64,000 nucleotides of DNA from Takakia lepidozioides (GCA_030704615.1 CM060732.1:61795053-61859052); one strand, 5' to 3'; positions 12,250 to 23,989 are shown, counted from the first letter of the stretch. A program made the numbers and translations. The notes: generated by a model not told the origin, from the sequence alone.

Positions 12250-12369
12250 TATTACCTTGGGAGTTATTGTTACAGGTTTTGTTGGCAATATTGTTAAGAA
12301 AGTAACCACCAGGAGGCCTTATTAGCTTGCCCATCACTAGTTCATGATTATGAGAATTTACAGCTAGTC

Positions 12370-12735
12370 CTAGAAACATGAATGGCTCAATTGTTGCCTT
12401 CTCCTACATGTAAGTGTTACCTTTTCAAGTAAAGATAATGCTATCAGGCATTGCAATTTTTTTCCCTGAAATAGCATTTTGCAATGATAAAGCCGGGGAA
12501 AATACTCCGGCAAACAAGAGATAACCATCTCACCAAACGTAAAATCATAGTAATCCCCGTAGTAATGATTCTGCGTCGTGCTGCTACCCGCAAAGTCACC
12601 ACATATGGAACAAACAACCAAGTCAATTAAAAATGATTGATATATGATACAAACATCAAGTAAACCACAAAGAACATAAATGAAAAAGACTGATGCAAGA
12701 TAGCTCAGACATAGATAGGTCGCCACTTCTGTCAA
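12370..12735 (-). other. Unidentified open frame, about 121 codons
   Basis: A minus-strand frame with hydrophobic stretches and the segment SSTTQNHYYGDYYDFTFGE. It could be part of an exon, but I do not recognise a family and no flanking exon was found. A chance frame cannot be excluded. Confidence 0.2.
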
Positions 12736-13098
12736 GCTTCAAACGGTTTAACAGAGGTACTATTCTGATCTCTAAACTCTTGTTTAGGCAGAATTAACAT
12801 TACGATTTTTGAAAGAAACTGTGTTTCTGATTCATTCACATGACTTGATACGTACTGAAATTGATTGCAATAATGGGATATATAAGTAATTTGGGCACAA
12901 ATTACCCTGATTACAAAGTTTACTTGTTAAATAATGCAACGTACTGAAATTGATTGCAATATCCTCCAGAGAGATGGAATATACCTCATGAATTTCTTGA
13001 ATACTATGAAGTTTTGTCTGGATTCGAGCATACTCGAGGTCTTTGTTCCAGCCGAGCTAATTTTTTGAACGTTTGACCACCTTGGCTAGTTACCTCAA

Positions 13099-13897
13099 CT
13101 ATAATAAGAGCATTGGTACCATGTTCAAAAACTGGTGTAACCGCTTTTCTGTTGTCATCAAGAGGCCTGGGAACAAGGGGGTCGTTTCACCCGAAACGTT
13201 GAATCCTTGAAAAGACCGATTCATGTCCCAAACACCATCAAACTCCTCATCTGAGACATCAAGAGACGAATCCTCAAAAGACACCTCATGTGGTGGTGCA
13301 TGATATGTTTGGCGATGGCGAAATACACGCACGTAGGCAGCCATCAATGGATGCAAAAATAAGTTTTGAGCTCTTTTGGGCCTCCTCATTGAAACAACAT
13401 AGGCAGACATGAAGATGTCACTTTCGAAGTTTTTGCTCTCGGTTTCAAAGTTGGAACGACTGCTTTTGCTGGTTGATGGTGGGTTGGTAAACCTGTCATG
13501 GAGACCGTTGTCCTTTAAGAAATTCTCGATGTCATCCTTAATCTGAGACATTGTTTCTTTACCGTGTGAACTATGAGGCAGCATGAGCTTCTCAATTCTG
13601 GCCATAGCCTTCTTCATTTTCGTTTGAAGTCGATCTCGATCATTTGCCAATGCTTGGCCAGTTGACAACAGAATCTTGACACACATATGCAGGCCCTTAT
13701 GTACATCAACAACATCATGTCCATGCACAACACTGGCTCCAAAGCTTTTCCTTCTCAACGTGACCACCAGCTTTGACAACAATCTCCTTGCATAGCTGCG
13801 CAGTAGCCACCTCTAAGTACTCCCTCAGAGGCATTTCTGTAAGCAACAATGAGACAAATGCATGATTGCCCAGTAATGGAGATATGGTAGTTTGCAC
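13099..13897 (-). other. Unidentified protein-coding relic, 227-codon ORF plus upstream frame
   Basis: This is the longest ORF outside the mobile elements and the fibrillarin gene. The minus frame 13782-13099 is rich in charged residues and has a middle part (KKAMARIEKLMLPHSS, then SQIKDDIENFLKDNG) that looks helical. An overlapping frame, 13897-13715, ends in ATAQLCKEIVVKAGG and may be its upstream part joined through a frameshift or a small intron. I do not recognise the family. It could be a decayed host gene or the non-structural part of an unknown element. Confidence 0.4.
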
Positions 13898-14650
13898 TCA
13901 AATCCCAAGGACTAGAGGGGGGATTGATTTGGTGGCCAATGCATTGCTAGTTGAATTGGAGATAAGTTTGGTTGCATCTTAGGTTAAAGGAGATCAAAGG
14001 ATTTGCTTCTGTCTCTCATGGACTTCATGGATGCTTGAGGGGGTCAAGCACAGAGCTCAAAGAAGCACAAACCCTAGCTTGGTAAGGCTAAACCTCAAGG
14101 AAATAGAGAGGGAAATGGCTAAAGCATAGGGAAAAATGGCTAAACCCAGGGGAAAATGGCTAAATGATCTTAGGGGAAAATGAATTACTCTATGAGGGGG
14201 AAATGGCTATTCCTAAGGAGAATACAAGGAGAATCCAAGGAAAATATGTATAGGCCCAGGGGAGTACTGGGGAATACCATGGCATATTTTTAGGAAACTT
14301 TGGGAACTTATTAGGAACCCATTAGGAACTTGGGAACGGATTTGGAATACATTAGGAACATAGTGACATATGGAGACAATATAGGGCTTTTGGAGGATTT
14401 TCAATGACTATATAGGGCAATATAGGACAATATAGGGCTTAAATTGACAAAATAACAAAATGACTTAGTGCGAGAAAGCATGAATGCTTTTGAGGCTTGA
14501 TGGGAGTAGTTAAATGTTTAACTTGGTAACTCGTAGAGTGGGGGGGGGTTAGAAACCAATTCTTTATCAAGTTATTCAGAGTTACTGTGATGACAAGTCA
14601 AATGGCAATAATAGCAATGAATAGAGATAAGCCTCAGTTAGCTAAAGTTA
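13898..14650. other. Short-word repeats, no gene
   Basis: Holds short imperfect repeats of GGGGAAAATGGCTAA (14100-14220) and AGGAACYYATTAGGAAC (14290-14360), and an eight-G run near 14542. No coding exon is seen. Confidence 0.45.
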
Positions 14651-15127
14651 TTAAGTCATAGTACCAAAATAGCAGTTGGAGATCAAGTTGACAGCTTCTC
14701 CAATACCTGCAAGCTCCAACTGTATTTCTTGAATTTTCTGCACATACTCAACCACATTCGTACAGTTTCCCAACTTGATCGTGGTGAGTTTATCCTTCAG
14801 CATTAATCTGGTGGCGTTGTTTGGAACCATGTAGAGATCAGCAAGCAACCTCCAGCTTTCTTTGGGGTCATTGAAAGCAGCAATGGAAGGCATGATGTGG
14901 CCTTTCACAGACAGATTTAGAGTCGTGAGAGCCTAGACTCTCAGCTTTCGAAGTTCCTCAACTTGTTGAACATTGTTTGGATCAATGATCCTGATAGGGG
15001 TGAGGTGATCAACAATATCCCAAATATTCTCTCGAAGGAGGATGTTCTTGATCCTAAACTTCCAAGTGGAATAGTTCAGTGGCCCACTTAATTTGTTGAT
15101 CTCAGAAACTGGGTCTTGACTCGTCAT
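14651..15127 (-). pseudogene. Copia-type Gag (UBN2 family), broken
   Basis: From the ATG at 15127 the frame runs MTSQDPVSEINKLSGPLNYS, then WKFRIKNILLRENIWDIVD, typical of plant Ty1/copia Gag N-termini. It meets a stop at 14933-14935. The same reading continues in LNLSVKGHIMPSIAAFNDPK and KLTTIKLGNCTNVVEYV, the UBN2 helical core, and is cut off at about 14651. No CCHC knuckle, protease, integrase or RT follows, so the element is truncated. It lies just inside the primer site and LTR at 15447-15655. Confidence 0.85.
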
Positions 15128-15446
15128 AACGAAGAAATGTGACAGGAACAAAATAAAAGGATCCCACCAAAGAAACAAGAAACAAGAAGAAAAAAAAATA
15201 GAAGGAAGGTTGTGACCTTCGTGATCAGAAAAACTACAACGGAAGAATTGAATAGCAAGAAACAAGAAAAGACAAAAGAACTTCGTGAGAAGAGAAAACT
15301 ACAATGGAGCAGTTGAACCCGCTCTCCAAATGACACTCTCTAAATGACAACGAACAATATTCCAGGAGCTAAGCTCAGTGACAACTTTCTCAAATGGTGA
15401 ACATGCAATATTCTCGGAGCTCAAGCTCACGAGTCTGGACAGCCTT

Positions 15447-15458
15447 GCTCTGATACCA
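15447..15458 (-). other. Primer binding site of the copia element
   Basis: On the minus strand this reads TGGTATCAGAGC, complementary to the 3' end of plant initiator-Met tRNA, and it directly adjoins the LTR. Confidence 0.85.
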
Positions 15459-15655
15459 TGTAGACACAAACAGTAAACTATACAAGAGCAGTCCTGAAAT
15501 CGATGCTGTAGCAGCTTCATGTAAAGTATATATACACTGAGAGTGCAGGGAGAAACAACCCCCTTTGATCGATCTACCTACCTGTCCTAACTAACTACAA
15601 GGTACCTACGAAACCGTATGAAAAACGTCATGAACAGGTGCATAAAATGTCAACA
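15459..15655 (-). repeat. Copia 5' LTR, 197 bp
   Basis: Plus-strand ends are TGTAGACA and TGTCAACA, an imperfect inverted TG/CA pair, with the primer site directly inside. No second LTR copy is present at lower coordinates. A TATATA word lies near 15528. Confidence 0.75.
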
Positions 15656-15658
15656 GAA

Positions 15659-16920
15659 GTGCCAACAGATAACTTGGAGAGAGAAATCTTGTCAGTATTG
15701 CATACTCGAAAGAATAAGAAACTTCAGTGTTGTGCATAGTGGCTAGTCTCGGAGCCTACCAAATGGTACAATACGCCACCATTGAATGTGCTAAAAATTG
15801 GGCCCAGTAATTTTAGACCCGAGTAATGATGGTCCAGGAGAGTGATTTGCTGCCTGCTAAAGAATCATCAACAGTTCTTTTTCTTCACGTAAGATTCCCT
15901 AGCTCTAGCCCAAGGCAGCGGTCTTGTGACACATGCAAATCACTGGAAGTTGAAGGTCTAGGTGTGAGAGGGCTGGACAGAAGGGTTTAATTGCTAAGTA
16001 CTCTTTTTCCATGATGGTCCAATGTGCACCCCCTGCGGGTTACCCCAACATCTTCCTCCCCAACTAGTGTAGATGTTAAAGAAGTGCCCCTTTCAGACCT
16101 CCCAATCGCTTGCGAACTTCGTTGGCAAGCTCAATGATTTCTTGCTCGACACAACCTGTTTCGTGCCCACATACATTTCCAGTTTTCTTTCAGGGCCAGC
16201 ATATGAAGGGCAATTGAGTTGACGAGTTTGGCATGTGGACATTTTTTCAGATTTCTATTGAATGTGTCGGCTTCTCAGGAAGCACATCACGGTTAAGCTT
16301 CTAAACACTGGTAAGCGAACATTAAGTCCAGTGCAGAAAAGCACAAATACAAAGAACCTACAATTCTGACACATCTGCATGTTTGTAAGGCGTCAAACCT
16401 GATTGGTAAAGCCTAGAAACAAGAATAGAAGAATACTTGCCAATTTCAGAAAGAGCTCCTTCCAGCCGAAACAGGTACTCATAATTTGGCCCTGCTGGAC
16501 CTACGGCCTTCTCAATTTGGCTGCCAAAAATATCTACCTCCACCTACAACCCTTTTCATATTCTTTCATCATACCTCCTTTGGAATACTGTGGCTATAAA
16601 TTCAAGTCAATGTAGCAAGTTGCAGCAATCTGGTAATGCCTAACCTGTCTTACAAGAGGCTTTGGTTTAAATGGATAAGGAATGCTCACCTGGCCATGTC
16701 CTCAAGAGGAGCAGGGCCCAAATAGTACTGATTCTTTATAGGGTTGGGAGATCCAATACACCTCTAAACCACATTTTCAAGAGCAGGTTCAGTCCTCTTG
16801 CCCTATCCCAACTGAACAGATTGAATGCTTCACAAATGTTGAAGAATAGAACACTGTGTCAGAACATCGTTGGGTGCCAGACTGATGAATACTGTTGCCT
16901 CCCAACAAATAAAGGCTGTA
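15659..16920 (-). pseudogene. Truncated second copy of the ChaC gene (exons 6-8)
   Basis: Copy A' of the duplicated segment. Exon 8 (16155-16076) is preserved with the same reading and stop. Exon 7, around 16440-16525, still reads [21 protein letters not shown], but its donor is changed from GT to GC and about 30 bp holding the upstream acceptor are deleted. Exon 6 (around 16690-16760) keeps LGPAPLEDM. Exons 1-5 are absent. The copy begins at the border of the copia LTR, so one of the two events may have set the breakpoint. Confidence 0.9.
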
Positions 16921-19181
16921 CGCGAGTGAGCAACCCTCCCGACTAACTGTAACGAACTGGAAGAGTTGTACTCGTAACTAAACGGGTCTAGGACACTTAT
17001 GGACGACCCAATTCCATGCGCAGTAAAACATGACTCACACATGCACTTTCAGGATCCGCACAGTACAAAATGTATAACTCAATGGATGCCATAAGTATAT
17101 ACCACGCGGAATACCACAGGGATAGGCCAAAACTGACAGTGCTCGCAAGACAGTCCCGTTGCAAGAGAATCGCAAGTTCATTTCAGTATGGCCTTACCAT
17201 CATACGTGCTATCGATGCCCTCCATGGACACAAACCCTCCTGGAGCCGGTTGAAGGATTTTACAGTCAACGACAATCTAGTGACAGACAATAGAATGTTT
17301 CAAAAACACGGGCTGATAATTTAGACATCATGTTAGAAAGCACAAAGTTGATTCCAGCTCTTGCTTCCCTAAGCTCTGACCACAGATCTGCCACTGCTTG
17401 AGGGGCACAAAGTGTGAGAGGACAGAGAAGATCGGGTGGAGGAGACCAAGAGCTCTAACCTTTGATGCGCCAATCACACAGTGAAACAGCTGGAAAAAGA
17501 GATGCATGAACTGCGATAGCTTCATATTCCAATCTGCAAGGGATTTTTCTTTTCTCTATCAAGACAACACTATATGCTCAGATAAGGCACTTCCGTTTGG
17601 AGAAGAAGAGACCAACCTTCTGCCGAGGCCAGCCCGCATGTCTCTTATGTACATACAGCCTCAGCAGCTGCATACACTAATCCCACAAGCCCTTCAGCAG
17701 AGACAGCTAGATTCCACCTCTAGTCTATTTCATGTCCATCCACCTGCGGGCTCAACAGTACTGTCCGTCCCTCTGCTTCGTCTATCCCCCTTCTCTTTCC
17801 CCTCAAACCACAACAAATAGAGAAACCAACTCCTTCTCCGAAACTTAAATTCATGCCTAAAGCGCAGCAGCAATCGCGATGAAGCCATCGATGGCGGCAA
17901 GGCTGGCTCTAGATATTGTATACGTGCATATTAAGATCTGGTCTTGCAAGGAGAAGGTGATGGTATTTTTCTGAGCAAGAATGACTGATTACGGAAAACT
18001 TATGGAATGCCATTGAAAACGCCAGAACAGCATAGCTCATACGTAACCAGTCCGCTGCATGGTATGACGAGGTAACACACCCCCCTTTCAGGCATATGGT
18101 TGGCTGAGAGAGATACAATGAATGTTTCCAACTCTATAAGTATTTCCCTCAGCCAACTATACGCCTCAAAGTGTGGATAACTGGAGAGATCGACACTGTA
18201 ATCCTACATCTGCTGCTGCTAGAACAGTTCCGTGGGTCGTACACACTACAGTGTTCAAGCTAAAGAGTGAGATGCAAATCTGGTTGCGTGAAAGAGTGTA
18301 CGGTCACAGGTCTGAAGGAAAAGAGCACTAACAGTGCTACCTGATGACGCATCCAAAAGCATAGCCACGGCAGCGAGAGGCAGATCCGCAGCAGCAGAAC
18401 CATGGACGCCCCTCACACTTTAATGAGCAGAGATAAAGAAGCCGACTTCTGAGAACACTTTAAACGGGATAGACATGGCACCTATATGCACCATCCAAGC
18501 AAGTTCCAGCACATAGGGCAAGCTGGATCCTTCACTGTCACGACTGTGACAGCCATCCCCCGCTGTACTGATCTAGAGGAAGGGGAGAGAAAAACCTGCA
18601 CTGCGAAGTCTGCGATCGATCCGCTCCGTGGTAATGACCGGTCCCAAACCCAGCTCCACCTCCACGCCCTCGTGTCGGCTTGCATAACCACAGAATTACA
18701 CAACCATCACTCCGCACTAATGCTTTACATGAACTCAGATATGTACTTAAATAACTATCATCATCCTCGTGCTTGCCTGCCCTTGTTACGCTTATGTGTA
18801 CATGCAATCCCCATTAGTGACGTGTGCTCGAGTTATATAAACAATAAAATGGCTTGCCAACGGTAGATGTGATAAGAAACAGGACTCTGGCAGCTGCTTC
18901 CCCTAACTTAGTGGACTAGGATACCATCCCCAAAAGCTTCAATTTGAGTTTGAAACGACCTGCCTACATCGTTATGGCTCCATCTGCCTAAGCGTGATTG
19001 TTGGGTCTAATTTGGCAATGAGTAGGCAGATGTCGTAGCCCAACAGCCCTGTAACTGGTCACGCATTTACCCCTGCGATACTGTTGGAAGTACAGTACGT
19101 ATCTAATAAGTCCATTCCATATTCTTGTCTCTGCCAGAGCACGGAATCGTAAGGCTTAAGCTGATGACGTTGGCTTGACTG
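16921..19181. other. No gene recognised
   Basis: A 2.3-kb stretch of near-balanced base composition. Open frames at 17506-17820 and 18482-18866 show no domain that I know. No terminal repeats found. It could contain non-coding transcripts or the decayed 5' part of the duplicated locus, but the sequence does not show it. Confidence 0.3.
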
Positions 19182-19189
19182 GTTCATAC

Positions 19190-19954
19190 CAGTGTTGGAC
19201 CGGTATATGGGGGCGAGGGGGGTATCAGCACTGGTAAGGGTATTGCAGCAAGATACCAGACCGGGCTGGTATAAGAAACTGGCAATACTCGGGGCAGAAC
19301 ATATTGGGGGAAATATAATAAAACACTAATACCTGGGCTCCTACCAGACCAGCCTGGTATCACAAGGAACGCAGCTTTGTCGGTATCAGTACCCTGTCTT
19401 CCCGATGTCGCTTACACCCTAGGTATCAATATCTGGAGCGTTAAGGATTTAGGGTGCAACAATGGAGAGTTGCGGTGATTGAGGCGATCTGAATGGCGAT
19501 TTTGGGGGTTGTCAATATTGAGGAGCATTGTCTCATTTATTAGCCTGTAATATGGCTCTTGTAAGGTGACCTCAAATTACCTAAGGTGAGATCCGGCTCC
19601 TTGTTATTATGAATTGCGGCACTCAGCCGCTGAGGCGAGCACTTCAGCCGTTGGAGTGATCACCTCAGCCGTATAATTTGGACCAAAAAAAAAATCCAGT
19701 TTAAAAATAAATAAAAATAAAAAATAATTGTATTGATACCAATATTGATATACCCCCAATATAAGATTTGAAATTTGAAATACTGATACCATACCATACC
19801 AGGCCAAACAAAAACAATATATATACCGGACTGGTACATTAAAAGCTTAATACCTACCTTGATACCATTACCTGCCAGGTATGAAGGAGGCCTCTTCACC
19901 GACAATACCATACCATGGCTGGTACGAAATGTTGCTGATACCGATCCAACACTG
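19190..19954. mobile_element. Non-autonomous hAT-type DNA transposon, 765 bp
   Basis: The element starts CAGTGTTGGACCGGTAT and ends ATACCGATCCAACACTG, a 17-bp inverted repeat with one mismatch. The 8 bp on each side are identical, GTTCATAC at 19182-19189 and 19955-19962. An 8-bp target duplication with CAG-starting ends is the mark of the hAT superfamily. The interior is rich in GGTAT/ATACC words on both strands, which makes it able to fold, and no transposase is encoded, so it would depend on an autonomous relative. Confidence 0.92.
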
Positions 19955-20188
19955 GTTCATACTTGCTCGACATCATTTATGACCACACTCCCACCAGATC
20001 TCCTCCCCTCCACTCATCTCAGTCCCACGAGAGCATCCAGACAACGATCCACAATGCCTAGAAATCCGAGCAACTATCTCCCGCCCCAGCCTTGACAAAA
20101 AGTAGCAACTTGTTAGTTAACCATGACCCCTTGTTTCCATACAGGGAACCATAGACCATCTTACTCGGATTTTGCGTTCTGTGTTACA

Positions 20189-20290
20189 GAACTACCTCCA
20201 CAAAGGTAATCTTGATGATTATTTATTTGATTTTGACAATTACCTCCACAAAGGTAATCTTGATGAATTTTATTATTTACTTGACTTTAA
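20189..20290. repeat. Tandem duplication of about 55 bp
   Basis: The word TACCTCCACAAAGGTAATCTTGATGA occurs at 20191 and again near 20243, each followed by ATTATTTATTTGATTTT-like sequence. Local duplication only. Confidence 0.7.
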
Positions 20291-20329
20291 CAAGAAATAA
20301 AACCCATGGAATAGCCGGGTTCCAAGGGC

Positions 20330-21655
20330 AGCCCCAAGCGCCCTATTTACATGGATCGCCCCATCATGTTCTCCTGGCCTGACTTTCAGCCTATTCATTA
20401 CTGTTCATCCCATACCATGGCGGTAGACTGTTATATACGGCCTAACCTATACTTGTTTGAGGTTATCCTAGAGCTTTGTGGCTGTATCTGGCCCCTTCAT
20501 TAGTCTACGGGCCAGATCTGTTTGTAATCTAGGCACCCCGTGACATGCTGCCACGTGGGGGTATTGCCTCATCCTAGGTTTTGGGTATAAGCTTGTTCCT
20601 AACCTTGAGTCTGGGCCCTTCTTCACGTATGTACAACCTGGTGTACGAGCTTCTGGACGTGCTCTGTGAGCTTTGGATATGTGTGTTAGCTCTGCATATG
20701 CTATACGTGGGATCCTTTACATATTCATCTCTCTTCTCGTGCTGTAAAGCCCGCTCCTTCCGAGCTCTTATACCCCTAGTTTAACGTGCATTTGTGAGGA
20801 TGGGAGAATCTCATTCAAGCACAAAATATGGTGGAGTCTTGTGGGTAGTGGCGGCTCCGCACGTATAGTGATTTTGCGCGGTTATCTCGGGTTCAATCTG
20901 GTTTTGGAAGAAAGCTTTTTGGCTTAAGAGGAAGTTGTGATGGCGGCGGCAGCTTCGCTCTTCGCGTTGTGCACTTGCATTGGTTTGTCTTGCTTGTTCA
21001 TTGTGTGTTGCAATGGCGTCTGCAGTTTTCTTTAGCTTGTCAAGCGAGAGAGAGAGACAGCGGCTCGATTTTGGTTAAGATAAAACTGAGAGTGGAGGTT
21101 GCAGGCTCTAACGTGGTGGGTTCCAGCCAGTTAGTTGTAGGCGTTCCTGTATCTGCTCCCAGTTTGCAGGTGGTGGATGGTCATCCAATCTCGGAAGTGC
21201 CTGTCGTCCCTTGATCACACAATGTCATGTGTATCATTTGAGCTTTCCATGTGTTGTAGATACTGGATGTACTATGTCTGCCATTCCCTTGCAGCCTCTT
21301 TGCAGATAGTGAGAGTCTTGGGCCTCAAGTTGACCCATACACAAGGCATAGATGTCATCATTGCAGATGGGTCAAGGTATGAGCCCTTGGGGCTGGTCAC
21401 TATCCCTATTGGAATTCATAAGAAAGAGGTCTTGATTACTTGCATAGTGACAATAGGAGACCAGTTCTTGTTGGGATTGGATTGGATGACAGGGGCTCAA
21501 GCTACCATCAACCTTGGTAACAACTCCTTACGATTTCCCAATGGAGAAAGACATGAGGTTGTGGTGCCTCTCAAGACTGTCAAAATGCATGCAGGCACTC
21601 TACTGCCAACCTTTCCCAAGTTCAAGTCATGGTAAGCATGAGATGAGGGAAAACT
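20330..21655 (+). mobile_element. Gag-protease retroelement relic (LTR-like start plus protease)
   Basis: The first 470 bp share the skeleton TGGCCC-CTTCATTAG ... GCCACGTGG ... GTGTACRAGCTT with 43690-43900, so it looks like an LTR or leader of the same family. The stretch 21220-21640 encodes a retroviral-type aspartic protease: FPCVVDTGCTMSAIPL (active-site Asp), IADGSRYEPLGLVTI, then LLGLDWMTGAQATI, closely matching 47480-47820. Gag between them is missing or unrecognisable. It ends where the opposite-strand methyltransferase element begins. Confidence 0.7.
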
Positions 21656-23113
21656 CATAAGTGTAGGCAAGGCCGCACGTGGTTGCCCCACTCGATTGAC
21701 CACCGCCAAAGGTGGACGATCATCATGTCGCACTCTCTGTGGTTGCCTCCCTTGGTCCAAAATGCCCTCAATCATGAGGTTGGGTGGCCGTTGAATGGAA
21801 TCATAGGCTCTCTTGAGCAACTCTGGTGGTGCAAGATTGGTCCACCACAACCTAGGCCTATGTGCCCGTGAACCCACTGCAGCTGCTTCCCACAATACAG
21901 CTGGTCCAATCCATGACCGGATTTGATGCACACTGGCCATAACCCTGGCCCGAGAATCCCCCATGAGAGGAACATTCTCCATGTAAGCTGGAGGTTGCAC
22001 TTGCCTCACCTGCAAGTCACGCAACACTCGCATCTCTCATAACAGATGCGATCAAGCATCATGCAAACCATTACCATGATGTCGCGGCCCTTTGCCTTGA
22101 GGGCAGGGGGTCGGGACACATGAGGGGCTGCCCCTGTGGTGGGGGCAGCGGCAGCGATAGGTATGGGGGGCTGAAGCACCCTTGAGTGCCCAAGGCACTC
22201 ACGGAGGCGGAGGCGGAGGCGCTCACTAGGTGGAGCCCGGCACACCGGGTTGCGGTGGGGGTGGCTCCACAAGGGGTGGTGGGAGCTTAGCGGGACTTAG
22301 TGGGGGTGGCATAGGACTCACCATGGGGGCGGAGACCTCGTGGTGGGAGTCGTGGGGAGTCTTGGGACTCATCACGGTCCATAGGGGTCGTGGTGAGTGG
22401 GCCAAGACTCACCGCGACTCATCACCGGGGGTCGAGGGTTTTCGTGGTGGTTCACCATAAAATGGCATGGCTGGTTGTGAAACCCCCGCGGACAGCTACA
22501 GAAGTATATATAGGGAGTAGTAACCCCGAGAACGGTGCAAGCCCGTTGGTGACCAAAAACTAGTGAGTAAGCGAGCGAGCCGGAAAGCGACCAAAGAGTG
22601 GGGAGCTGTTCCGGACTGCCAACTACCAAAGGGAATTCCCGCTGGTTCCAAATCGGTGGAGGATTCTCGGGGAGAACAAAGGGGGACCGTTATGCCCCGG
22701 TGAGCTGCCGAAGCTCCAAGTTGGCCGGACGGCCAGGTTGGGAGTCAGGCGCGCGCATCAAAGCGAGTAACTATGACTTGAGGGGAAGCTTACCGAAGTG
22801 AGGTGCGCGACACATGACCTGCGGGAGAATGTCATTGGCAAGGCCATCCGGCTATCACCAAGTCAGTGGCACCATGTCGGTCCAAATCATCTGCCCCCAA
22901 CAAAGTAATGTCTACTGACAAGGCTTTTTGGTATCCTTGAATTGCTGAGAGAGGCAACAACTCGGGATAATGACGTGTGAGTAAGGCAACATGGCGCATA
23001 GAAATACGCCGAGCAATCTCATCCTTCTCCACATACAAGTACTTGCGTACTTTAACCCCAACATGCAACACTTCTGCAAGCCCAGTGCTAATGCCTCCAA
23101 ACATGTCTAGTAA
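21656..23113 (-). pseudogene. C5 cytosine DNA methyltransferase domain, split by a solo LTR
   Basis: Seen in order: LLDMFGGISTGLAEVLHVG (motif I, SAM binding), KYLYVEKDEIARR (motif II-like), DLVIAGWPCQ (motif IV with the catalytic Cys), then a TGA, then HSPAGHGNGLHDA. After the solo LTR (22080-22812) the reading resumes MRVLRDLQVRQVQPPAYMEN with ENVP (motif VI), and HRPRLWWTNLAPPE (motif VIII). Known: this order fits C5 methyltransferases, and the ENV and RxRxxWxNL pattern is closest to the DNMT3/DRM side. It is inactive now: in-frame TGAs sit at sites where CGA or GGA is expected, and an LTR is inserted after motif IV. The C-terminal end is not resolved below about 21656. Confidence 0.85.
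22080..22812 (+). mobile_element. Solo LTR of the chromovirus family, 733 bp
   Basis: Begins TGTCGCGG and ends GTGCGCGACA, the reverse complement of the LTRs at 50228-50949 and 56165-56888. It is bounded by a 5-bp duplication, CATGA, at 22075-22079 and 22813-22817. A TATATATAGG TATA-like word is at about 22506. No internal region is left, as expected after LTR-LTR recombination. It interrupts the methyltransferase reading frame in the opposite orientation. Confidence 0.95.
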
Positions 23114-23572
23114 TCAAATCCCTGAGTCAGGTTGTTTCCAAGTAATGGGCACTGTGTCCAAAAGAGCTAACTGAGGAGGTCCAGGTGATGTAACTAAACT
23201 CCCCTCACTCATCAATGGAAATGCCACCTGCCATGCTTGGTGCATACACTCGCCTGCTACTCGCTGCAAATTCCCAATCGTACCCCACAGTGGAATAGGC
23301 ACAGGCACATGTGGAAGCAACTCAGCCTTGTATGCCAATTGTTTGTCCTCATCAGATGGTGGCCTATCATCTGCATGGTTATTGCTCTCCAAGAGCTCAC
23401 CACCCCAAGCCACCACACCTGAGAATGCAGCCAATGTTGGCATCATGTTCCTATGATCCACCGCTACATTCCCAATAAACCACACTGGGAGCAGTGCACG
23501 TCGGCCATCTCCTGACTGCCACTCCGGCCGGTAGGATGTCATTTCCTCCCAAAAGTCCAGAGTAAATCCCAT
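23114..23572 (-). pseudogene. Linker domain in frame with the methyltransferase
   Basis: A 152-codon frame starting MGFTLDFWEEMTSYRPEWQS, of unknown fold, ending ITWKQPDSGI before a TGA. The same frame resumes beyond that TGA with LLDMFGGI, the first methyltransferase motif, so linker and enzyme were once one polypeptide; the stop would be a CGA to TGA change. I do not recognise the linker family. Confidence 0.5.
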
Positions 23573-23671
23573 GGGTTACAACACCGCCCCACTAATAAGC
23601 ACATCATATGACATTGCGTCCGTAACAATGGCTTTGGCTCTCATGATTGAGCCATCCGTAGGATGATCTGG

Positions 23672-23971
23672 CTATAGTCGAATGAAGAGCTCATGGCGTG
23701 TGATCCCCCAGGCCTTCTCTGAACCACCCAAAGATGTCTGAATTTGGAAAGGACAAAGCTCCAAATCCGCCTCCATAAGGGCCAAGCCCACAATTGCTGC
23801 TCTCCCCAACATCAATGGTTGTGCTCCTAAGTCCAACAAGACCCACAGTGGCCTATACCTCCTCCCGGTTGGACCACCCAACTGAAACACTCTATTCTGA
23901 TTGTCCACCAGGACTACTCCAGGAGTCACCATGCTGCACTCAATGGCTGGCCTAGCTGGCAACTCCTGCAA
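23672..23971 (-). pseudogene. Aspartic protease-like domain of the methyltransferase element
   Basis: The frame contains RPLWVLLDLGAQPLMLGRAA, in the position and pattern of the retropepsin active site (hydrophobic-D-S/T-G-A-hydrophobic-hydrophobic). Here the middle residue is Leu instead of Ser or Thr, so activity is doubtful. It follows the zinc knuckles as in other retroelements. Confidence 0.55.
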
Positions 23972-23989
23972 CTGTGTAGTTGCCGCTTG

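Noticed and set aside
15447-15458. tRNA gene fragment (TGGTATCAGAGC)
   Set aside because: Adjacent to LTR ends in both places where it occurs, so it is a primer binding site and not a tRNA gene.
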